Shown here: one piece after another, positions 57,041 to 64,000 of the stretch
Numbering within the stretch: position 1 is the first letter of the stretch
How the letters are laid out: each line of letters begins with the position of its first letter
Source of the DNA: Simmondsia chinensis
Taxonomy: Eukaryota > Streptophyta > Magnoliopsida > Caryophyllales > Simmondsiaceae
DNA: 64,000 nt
Assembly (NCBI GenBank): GCA_018398585.1
Contig: JAGTTD010000008.1
Coordinates: 1,562,501 to 1,626,500 of the forward strand
Reading direction: 5' to 3'
Notes under the pieces: generated by a model
The model's input: only the letters and a program-made list of their open reading frames with translations
What the model was told of the DNA's origin: nothing
Database searches by the model: none
Made by a program: the position numbers and the translations under genes

Positions 57041-57573
57041 CACTCTTATACTCCCCAGTTTGGAGGTTATAGAAAATAGAGGTAAAACGGGGTAAGTTTT
57101 TTACTTTCTATTACCCTTAGAAAATTTTGTCAAAGAGAGGTAAGAGTTTAGCCTCCCTCGTTTACTCGGTGCCAAATAGGGGTAAAAAACCATTGCCAAA
57201 CAAGAGAAAATTTACGCCATTACCCTTATCCTCGGGTAGGTGATGCACTAATTAGTAGTACATCAGATTTAATAGGGAAAATTGGGGTTTATAGGTGAGA
57301 TTTAGACGAAGAAGGAGATAGGAGAGAAGAGAGAAAGAGACGAGAAAAGAGAGACATAGTGAGAGAGAAGATATTTTATATTTACTTGCCTTTCTTTGAA
57401 TACAACTCCCTTATTTTGATACACTTCAAACAATCAACTATAGAATCTTCTAGAACCCTCCAAATAACCTACTTTAGAACCTTCTAGAACCCGAGTCTAA
57501 GCATTGCTATCATTATTACATGTATCAATAAGCCCTAATAATTGTTTATATAGAGCTCTAGCATTGAAGCAAA

Positions 57574-57809
57574 CCAAAGAGGGTATCAATATGCTGTTAC
57601 CCCCGGATTTCATTAGAACTTCGAAGTTAAGCGTGTTTGGACGAGAGTAGTACCAGGATGGGTGACCCCCTGGGAAGTCCTCACTCTCAGGTTAGGGGCA
57701 CTGGGAAACGGCCTCTCTTCAGGTTAACACCCTGAAGGGAAAAGGCTGTGTACATCCGCCCCCAAACCCTGTGTAGGCAGAAATCATTGAGGCACTGGAT
57801 ACGTTCCTT
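57574..57809 (+). mobile_element. 5S rRNA-derived SINE, full length
   Basis: CCAAAGAGGGTATCAATATG, ACTTCGAAGTTAAGCGTGTT, ACGAGAGTAGTACCAGGATG, GGGTGACCCCCTGGGAAGTC, then GGAAACGGCCTCTCTTCAGG, GGCTGTGTACATCCGCCCCC, TTGAGGCACTGGATACGTTC and CTT. Flanks 57557-57573 and 57810-57826 (TCTAG, two variable bases, TTGAAGCAAA) agree at 15 of 17. It has the GT(A/T)C-like TTCCTT tail of the copies at 46859 and 50849. Confidence 0.88.
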
Positions 57810-58367
57810 TCTAGAGTTGAAGCAAAATAAAAAGAATTGAGAGGTCCCATTTGGCGCCATTGCCGAGCGACGGCGTAAAAGCAAGAAATCAGTAGAAAGA
57901 TCACAGAAAAACAATGGCGTAAGGTGAAATCCAAAATCAAATTAATCAACAGAATAATCTTCATCTTCAATCGAATTCGATCATATCTTCATCAACTCCC
58001 CTATTCCAATTTCTCTTCAGGTTCGTAATCGTTGATTCCTTTTACTTCTCTTCACTTTCTCTTATGTCTTTCTGTTGTTCCTTTTGCGGTAATTGATTGG
58101 ATTTTTTTTTTTTTTTTTTAATTTATAATAATCGGTGCTGATTTGTTCTAGGGTTTGGGAATTTTAGGGTTTGGGGGTGAAATTGGAAGGCAGGTTTCTC
58201 CGATTGCCCTTTTTTTTTTTTTTTTTTTTTGGTATGTCGGTGTTAAGGATCTAACTTACTCCCCATTACCCTCTGATACCAAATTACTCAATCAATGCTC
58301 AAATTGACACAATAATCAGGCCTACGGGACAGAAATTAGCGCTGTACCGCTGTGTTTGTATTGCTAT

Positions 58368-58747
58368 TAGGGGTGTATTTGAGCCCAGTTGAGCCCGAGC
58401 CTGCCAGGCTCAAGGCTCAGGTCGTTAGTTTTAAGCTCGCTCGGGCTTGGCTCGAAGCTCGCCAAGCTTAAAAAATTCAACCTCGAGCTCGGCTCGGCTT
58501 GATCTAAGCTCGGTGAGCTTCAAATTAGGCTTGCAATATTTTGGCTCATTTAAGCTCAATATAGGCGCGTTTCGGCTCGTTTAAGCTCGGGCTTGGCTCG
58601 ATTCATTGGATAATATTTAAGCAAATATATTATATTAAAAAACCTCGCCTAGGCTGGTTTAGGCTCGCGAGCCTACGAGCTTTTCGAGCTTTATGACAAA
58701 CAGGCTCGCGAGGGGTCATGAGCCAGCTCGGCTCATTTACACCCCTA
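58368..58747. mobile_element. hAT-type MITE, 380 bp, 8-bp TSD
   Basis: Terminal repeats TAGGGGTGTATTTGAGCC and GGCTCATTTACACCCCTA. The 8-bp duplication ATTGCTAT is at 58360-58367 and 58748-58755. The body is a dense series of GGCTCG, GAGCTCG, AAGCTCG and TTTAAGCTC motifs. It explains the older remnants at 12000 and 13620. Confidence 0.9.
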
Positions 58748-58755
58748 ATTGCTAT

Positions 58756-59364
58756 TGTATATGTGTAAGCTCCTTCAATGGAGATTTACAGGAGAAGGAG
58801 GGAGAAAAGATATAAAAGAGAGAGAAAAGGGTACGCTCATCAAGTAGTAAAAGAAAATATCTAATGCTGATGTGGCTAGCTCACGGTTGAAGAAACGCGG
58901 GAAGCAAGCTGGCGGCAAGCAGAGCGGGATAAGGCGCGAAGCAGCTGGCGCCAAGAGATGGATTAGCTTATGTTCGTATCACCCTCCTTTACCCCTATTT
59001 TTTTTTAACCCCCAATTTGGGGGGAAGGGGGATAGTGATGCAAAATTGGATCTAAATCACTCAAATCGACTAAAATTGATCTCAACACGCGAAATATGAG
59101 GGCTACGCAGTAAACGGCTGCCCCGTTGTATAATTTGTATATATGTATAGTATAGTATCAAGTATAAGAAGGGGGGAGGGGTACATAGAAGAGAAATTGG
59201 GGAGAGAGAGAGAAAACACTCACAATCACTCATACCCTCAGCGTAATTACAGCCCTCTTATGTATAAACATCCCTAATCAATATAACTAAGTGCTACCTC
59301 AGTATGGACACGTGGCACTACGAGAAGCAGCCTCAGGAATAGGCTCAGAACTAATCGTATCAGA
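58756..59364. other. Intergenic, no gene recognised
   Basis: Includes a GC-rich patch around 58890-58965 and GA-rich patches near 59180-59215. No coding region with family support. Confidence 0.45.
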
Positions 59365-59570
59365 TAGTATAAAATTTTAAAAGATTTTGGATAATTTTGT
59401 CCTTATTTTAACTATAACTCTCTTTACCCTTATCCCTTTATCCAATTGCCGAACAAGGGTAATTCATTTACCCTCTTTTTACCCTTATCCTTTTAATTTT
59501 ACATATCCAAATAAGAATATGATATTATCTTACCCTTTACCCTCTTGCCAAACAAGACATAAAAATTCAA
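59365..59570 (-). mobile_element. MITE-like repeat (pair of 56843-57040)
   Basis: Reverse complement of the repeat at 56843-57040: TTTAAAAGATTTTGGATAAT, CCCTTATCCCTTTATCCAAT, TACATATCCAAATAAGAATA and CTCTTGCCAAACAAGAC. Non-coding. Confidence 0.55.
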
Positions 59571-59713
59571 ACCAAAGTATATCGGTTAAGTGACAAGCAA
59601 TTTATGAATCAATAAAAAGGTTAATTTTTTTATTATAGTTATATCATTTTCTTAGCTCTATATTTAGGGGCTCAGAGGTAGAGGGGAGTTACGGATAAAT
59701 TGAATTGATGAGG

Positions 59714-59736
59714 CCCCCCCCCCCCCCCCCCCCCCC

Positions 59737-59773
<37 letters not shown>
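59714..59773. repeat. Poly-C tract followed by (TC)n
   Basis: 24 C residues (59714-59737) run into a TC dinucleotide repeat to 59773. As for the poly-G tract at 22200, the exact length is open to sequencing error. Confidence 0.85.
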
Positions 59774-59774
<1 letters not shown>

Positions 59775-60179
59775 AGTGTCCCCCCGTTCTATCTCTCCCT
59801 TCCTTTCCCCGCTATATAAATCTATCCTATACTTGTATATTTTTATACTTTGTATAGATTATACAAGTTATATACAAATACTAGTATCTTTGAGTATGAT
59901 TGTTTGATTAATTGGTTGATTGTGCCTTGGATCGAGATGGATAGTAACAATTACACTGATGTGCGAAGGTTTAGAACTCTAATATGTCCGTTGAACTTGA
60001 AATGTGGATGATGCACATGCCATTTGGTTTACAGTTTGGGGGTGAAATAGGTAGAGGGAGGGTTTCTCCGTTGTGTTTCTTTGCTCTATTCTAAAAGATT
60101 AAATTGATGGGTGAAAATTAAAAAATAATTTTATACTCTAATATGAACCATTGCGTAAATGTCCATTTGGTTTGGAATG

Positions 60180-60620
60180 TTGATAGTGTATAGATTGACG
60201 AGGGGCGATTAAAGGAGCACTTGTCGGAACAATCGGATTGAAACTGCGGATGAAGAAAATATCAAGAAAAGATCTAAATTACTTTATGATTTTTCTATTT
60301 TAGTTATGTTAATTCATTTAATACAAGGTTTTCTATTCTTACAGGAATTCCTTTTAATTAGATTTCTTTTAATTTAGTTTTTATATTCTATTCAAATTGA
60401 TATTGTTTAGATTCCTATTTTTATAAATAAGAACCTTAGGTTATTGTAAGGCAACTTTTCCTGATTATTCAATAAAATATAATCTGAGGGTTTATTATTT
60501 TCCCGAGTTTAGGGATTTCTTTCGGTGAATTCTGCATACGTCTTTTTAAGCGAAATTCGAGCAACACCCATCCGTGCGTTTTGTGAACTTAAAAATTCTG
60601 AAATCCGCTTCCGTCCTGCG
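60180..60620 (+). mobile_element. LTR-like remnant, candidate
   Basis: Has ATAAATAAGAACCTTAGGTT, TTATTCAATAAAATATAATC (polyadenylation-like) and sequence ending CATCCGTGCGTTTTGTGAAC, a layout seen in the R-U5 end of plant LTR retrotransposons. No second LTR and no primer site seen, so it might be a solo LTR fragment. Confidence 0.35.
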
Positions 60621-60639
60621 TCATAGACCCTCCCATTAG

Positions 60640-61320
60640 CTTATGTTTGAAGTATGTTAATATTCAGAGTGGATTCATGTTGGGATTTGAACTTGTAATC
60701 TCTCTGTTAATAAGGCTATGATACCTTGTAAAGGAATCTGTTGGTCCAAAAGCTTAAGGTAATAGGTGAACTTCAAGGTCTAGGAACTGTTTTATACTTT
60801 AATATAGTCCCATACATAAATGTCCATCGTCGAATCGTGGATAATGCACGTACATTCTCATATCTTGTGCTTGAAATATATTCATATTCAATCCGGAGGC
60901 CATTTTGGACTTGAACTTGTGATCTTTCATTTAAGGAACCAACTATCCTAAAGTTTAAGCTGGTGGATGCAGGTTTAGAAATAAATTTAAACCTGTTAAG
61001 AAACCAACTAATACAAATACAACAGAGACCCAGTGCCTCAAGGGCTCTAGCTTAAGCGGGGTCAGGTGGTGGATGTACACAGCCTTACCCCTTTAGGGTA
61101 TAACCCTACCAAGAGGCTGTTTCCAAGGACCCCCAATCTTATAGGGCTGGCAACATGATGACTTCCTAGGAGGTCACCCATCCTAGTACTACTCTTGCCC
61201 AAGCACGCTTAACTTCGGAGTTCTAATGGGGTCCGGTGTATTAGTGCTTGGTAAATGAACCCTTAAGAAACCAACTAATCAAAAATATTAATTTGATGGG
61301 TGAAGGTGTAAGAGTGGTTT
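60640..61320 (-). mobile_element. TRIM element, reverse, carrying a SINE in its LTR
   Basis: On minus, CAAGGTATCATAGCC (near 60717-60731) is a decayed initiator-Met primer site and GGTTCCTTAAATGAAAG lies near 60930-60950. LTR-like blocks (CCAAAAGCTTAAGGTAATAG; AAGTTTAAGCTGGTGGATG; TAATTTGATGGGTGAAGG) recur. The SINE at 61013-61262 sits within the right-hand LTR-like part. The boundaries are approximate. Confidence 0.45.
61013..61262 (-). mobile_element. 5S rRNA-derived SINE, full length, reverse, perfect TSD
   Basis: In reverse: CATTTACCAAGCACTAATAC, ACTCCGAAGTTAAGCGTGCT, TGGGCAAGAGTAGTACTAGG, GGGTGACCTCCTAGGAAGTC, then the body GGAAACAGCCTCTTGGTAGG, GGCTGTGTACATCCACCACC, GCCCTTGAGGCACTGGGTCT and GTTGTAT. 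A perfect 17-bp duplication, TTAAGAAACCAACTAAT, is at 60996-61012 and 61263-61279. The 5' leader keeps more of native 5S than the copy at 6236. Confidence 0.92.
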
Positions 61321-61738
61321 TATACTTTACCAGTAATATAGTGGAAATACAGTAATAGAACTAATTGTCAGAGAACGAACTATCTCTACCTCCTCTCTCT
61401 CCATTGCTGAATCTTGTGGGACTTCCATTGATGAGATGCCGAGGAATACCACTCTGATAGCAATTGTTGCGATCCAAATTGTTTCATAGTAATATAGTGG
61501 AAATAGAGGAGGTAAAGATAGAAATCAGAAAATAGAACTATAAATTAGGGTTTGAGAAAGAGGAAAAAGACAGGGAAGAGGGAGAGAGAGACAGAGAACA
61601 AGAGGAGAGAGAGTTTCACTCTCATTCCATTCATAACATACTTCTTTATAGTACTCTCTATTTATAAAGAAAATACAAGGATTTAAAGGTAAATATAAAA
61701 AAAAGTTTAGATACTAATAAACAACCCTAACTATACTA

Positions 61739-61987
61739 CAGCAACAACAACAAATCCAGTGTCTCAAGGGCTCTCGCATAAGCGGGGTTTGGGAGGGGTG
61801 GATGTACGTAGCCTTACCATTTCAGAGCGTAACCCCGCCGAGAAGCTGTTTCCGAGGAACCCCAACCGTATAGGGTTGGTAGCACGAGGACTTCCCAGGA
61901 GGTCACCCATCCTGATACTACTTTCGTCCAAGCACACTTAATTTTGGAGTTCTAATGGGATTCTGTTGCATTAGTGTCTGGTAAATG
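61739..61987 (-). mobile_element. 5S rRNA-derived SINE, full length, reverse
   Basis: In reverse: CATTTACCAGACACTAATGC, ACTCCAAAATTAAGTGTGCT, GGGTGACCTCCTGGGAAGTC, GTGCTACCAACCCTATACGG, then body GGAAACAGCTTCTCGGCGGG, GGCTACGTACATCCACCCCT, GCCCTTGAGACACTGGATTT and GTTGTTGTTGC. Flanks 61723-61738 and 61988-62003 agree at 14 of 16 (core CCTAACTA). It belongs to the same leader type as the copy at 61013. Confidence 0.88.
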
Positions 61988-62097
61988 AATCCTAACTAGA
62001 CTAGTCTATATAATTCTATATTTTGGCTCGTAATAATTTTACATTGTTAACAGTTGGCGTCGTCTTTTATGGAAGCGTATAAAATCTTTAGTTTTTT

Positions 62098-62330
62098 TAC
62101 CCAACTAACTTTTGGAATAGTTGATGTTTTTTTAAATGGAATTAGAGCGCTCTTTGAATGAGGGTATTGATTTTTCAATAGCCCTTATCGTTAATTGTCA
62201 TTTATTGATTTTGAGTTTCAACAGTCCTTACTATTAATTGTCATATAATTTAAGAACACAGTATGAGATGAATCCGTATATTATTCATACTTCAAGCATA
62301 ATCCACATTTGCATAAGAGGAATCGGAACT
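62098..62330 (+). mobile_element. TRIM-like remnant
   Basis: AACTTTTGGAATAGTTGATG, GGAATTAGAGCGCTC at the primer-site position, and AACACAGTATGAGATGAATC inside resemble the TRIM at 4965-5213. The internal segment TTAATTGTCAT is repeated. Decayed. Confidence 0.4.
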
Positions 62331-62758
62331 ATTTTGAAATTGAAAGTTAAAGTTATTATAAAAATATTTTGAAACCTCATGACACAATAAATCTATATTA
62401 TTAAATCTAAGAATATTTAAATCAAATTCTATTTAAACTTTTTTAATTGTTTCGAGTGTCTTTGATATAATTTTTAATGTTGAGAGATCAAATTGATTTT
62501 AGTAAATAGTTCGGCGGTTTTCTTTCGTGAAATTTAATAGTTCAAGGGGTGTGTTTGATAAATTTGAAAGTTTGGGGGGTTAGATTGATTTTGACCAATA
62601 GTTCGCAGGGGTGTCTTTAAAGGTGGTCACTTTAATTTTGACTACTAGTTCGGAGACTTTTATAAATGTTATTCTTTTGTAAAATATTCTCATAGTTAAT
62701 ATTTATATGTGTGCATCGGGCAACGGAGCCAACCAGCCTAACTAGGAAACTCTGCCCC

Positions 62759-62795
<37 letters not shown>

Positions 62796-62823
62796 ATCTG
62801 TCTCTTATCTTTGGCATGTACCT
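62331..62823. other. Intergenic, no gene recognised
   Basis: AT-rich sequence with a short series of TAGTTCG.GG motifs (about 62505-62655) and a T-run of about 24 bases near 62767-62790. Confidence 0.45.
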
Positions 62824-62839
62824 TATAAACATATAATAT

Positions 62840-62949
62840 CGACAACAACAGTCCCAATGTCTCAAAGATTTCCGCATAAGAAAGGTCTTGAGGGGTGGAT
62901 GTATGCAACCTTTCTCCTTCAAGGTACTCTGAAGGGAAGCCGTGTCCGA
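62840..62949 (-). mobile_element. SINE 3'-body copy, reverse, 16-bp TSD
   Basis: In reverse it begins CGGACACGGCTTCCCTTCAG, with GTTGCATACATCCACCCCTC, ATCTTTGAGACATTGGGACT and GTTGTTGTC. Flanks 62824-62839 and 62950-62965 (TATAAACATAT, one variable base, ATAT) agree at 15 of 16. Confidence 0.8.
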
Positions 62950-62965
62950 TATAAACATATCATAT

Positions 62966-63781
62966 GTATATGTATACTTTATTTGGAATTTATTATTAGG
63001 ATATTTTGACATTTCAATGTATATACATTGATACCTTGAGGTTTTAAACCTAGTAATCTGTAGGAAACTTTAATTCATTTTTTTTATATTAGAATTCGAT
63101 GAATTTTGGGCAGGAAACAATTACATAGCATATAAATCTAGCTTTATATATGCCCAATGTTTGCATTTTAGAAAAATTTGGTAGACTATATCAAAAATTC
63201 ATTATTTTCCGACTAAAGGTATTTGTATGTGCTGGACTAGTATTTTTTGGCGAAAAATTATCGATTTTTGATGCAGTTATTGAAAACATGTTCTACAATA
63301 GTATTTTTCAAGAGCCTGATTTTGAAATTTTTTTAACTTTTGGGTATCTCATTAATTTTGTAATAATCTCAGTTCTAGTTATCAATATGAACAAGGCATT
63401 GACTCGTTTGAAAATTAATTGCATGAATAAGAATAGTACTGTAAAAAATTTTGAACCGTAACAAATTCTCACATCAACTCTTTATTCAAACTTTTACACT
63501 TCTTATTTAATTACAACATTACAATATTCATATTTTGTACACAATGAACTTCACAGAAAAATCAAGAAGCTCATTCAACCATCAAACATTTAGCTCTTAA
63601 AAAATCCGAGCTATTGCTGTATATACCTATTTACAGCCAATGACACACGGTCTAACCAAGACAAAGGTCCTAGGATAAGGGATCCTAGGTTCAAACGCCA
63701 GTCCTAGTTGACTCAACAAAAAGAATTTACGAAAATACTTGACAAAAGAGAATGAAAGAATAGTTTGAACGATGTATTTCT
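62966..63781. other. Intergenic / 3' flank of the right-hand gene
   Basis: AT-rich sequence. A 103-codon open frame at 63150-63461 shows no family motif that I recognise and is probably chance. The 3' UTR of the minus-strand gene ending at 63782 must lie in the right part. Confidence 0.4.
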
Positions 63782-64000
63782 CTACCACACATGGATAAAA
63801 TTGCCGTGTGGTAAAGCATGATGCATTAGGCGAGCAGGGCTCCTCTCTGAGAATTCAAGTAGAATGGCGATTAGGGATCTCGCCTTCTTGCTCGCCCGTG
63901 AGGTTCCCTCGGTGAGAAGAGAATATAAGGCTCCCATTAGAGAAGGGTTTTTCACTAAAACTTCGACCGCTTCTCTTCCGCCGTTGATGCACAAAGCGAG
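63782..64000 (-). CDS. Armadillo-repeat protein, 3' end only (possibly U-box E3 ligase)
   Basis: The frame is open to the window edge on the minus strand and stops at 63782-63784. The visible residues include GGREAVEVLVKNPSLMGALY, LLTEGTSRASKKARSLIAIL and LEFSERSP. These resemble the last armadillo repeat of plant U-box/ARM proteins, with a final helix giving the S.KA..L...L pattern. The rest of the gene, including any U-box, lies outside the window, so the ligase role is inference from family resemblance. The C-terminal tail after LEFSERSP (to FIHVW) does not resemble anything I recognise, so a frameshift or alternative last exon is possible. Confidence 0.55.
   Translation of the reverse strand, partial: LALCINGGREAVEVLVKNPSLMGALYSLLTEGTSRASKKARSLIAILLEFSERSPARLMHHALPHGNFIHVW

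Noticed and set aside
58872..59099. GC-rich 75-codon frame as a gene
   Set aside because: No family motif, no splice context, next to MITEs. The local GC rise alone is not evidence of coding.
1..64000. CRISPR array, prophage or bacterial operon
   Set aside because: No short regularly spaced repeats with unique spacers and no bacterial gene layout. The window is plant nuclear DNA.

Overview
The window is nuclear DNA from a eudicot plant. It has long AT-rich introns bounded by GT-AG sites, three large intron-rich housekeeping genes whose best-known relatives are in Arabidopsis, and dense nested plant retroelements and MITEs. The species cannot be fixed from sequence alone. The SINE 3' body resembles the TS/SolS-type SINE tails I know from asterids, which hints at that group but does not prove it.

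Layout: 1-885 is the end of a 330-bp-period tandem array. 2622-15683 (+) is a 19-exon SAMHD1-like dNTP triphosphohydrolase gene (VEN4 type, 470 aa as spliced here). 19108-34532 (-) is a 13-exon Ulp1-family SUMO protease gene of the OTS1/OTS2 (ULP1D/ULP1C) type (597 aa), convergent with the first. 39009-47792 (+) is a 7-exon RBM25 splicing-factor gene (RRM plus PWI, 904 aa), divergent from the protease gene. 51839-56454 is an L1-type LINE with endonuclease, reverse transcriptase and a C-terminal RNase H domain, flanked by a 17-bp target-site duplication. The last 219 bases hold the 3' end of a minus-strand armadillo-repeat (possibly U-box) gene that runs off the window. The rest of 47.8-63.8 kb is repeats. 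I rebuilt all gene structures by hand from splice sites, reading-frame continuity and family motifs.

The main unexpected content is a SINE family whose 5' half is plant 5S rRNA and whose 3' half is a TS-like body ending in GTT repeats or related tails. Eight copies carry the 5S head: 6236, 16340, 17784, 46859, 50849, 57574, 61013 and 61739. About fourteen more carry only the 3' body. Several have perfect 17-18 bp target-site duplications (6236-6482, 46859-47082, 50849-51085, 61013-61262), so they moved by LINE-type retrotransposition and are not 5S gene fragments or Cassandra LTRs. Many lie in introns of the three genes, and one lies 14 bases past a splice donor. Nested insertions allow relative dating: a hAT MITE lies inside a SINE, and SINEs lie inside MITEs and in a TRIM LTR.

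The three complete genes act in unrelated nuclear or nucleotide processes (dNTP pool control, SUMO removal, pre-mRNA splicing). I see no operon-like or pathway link between them.
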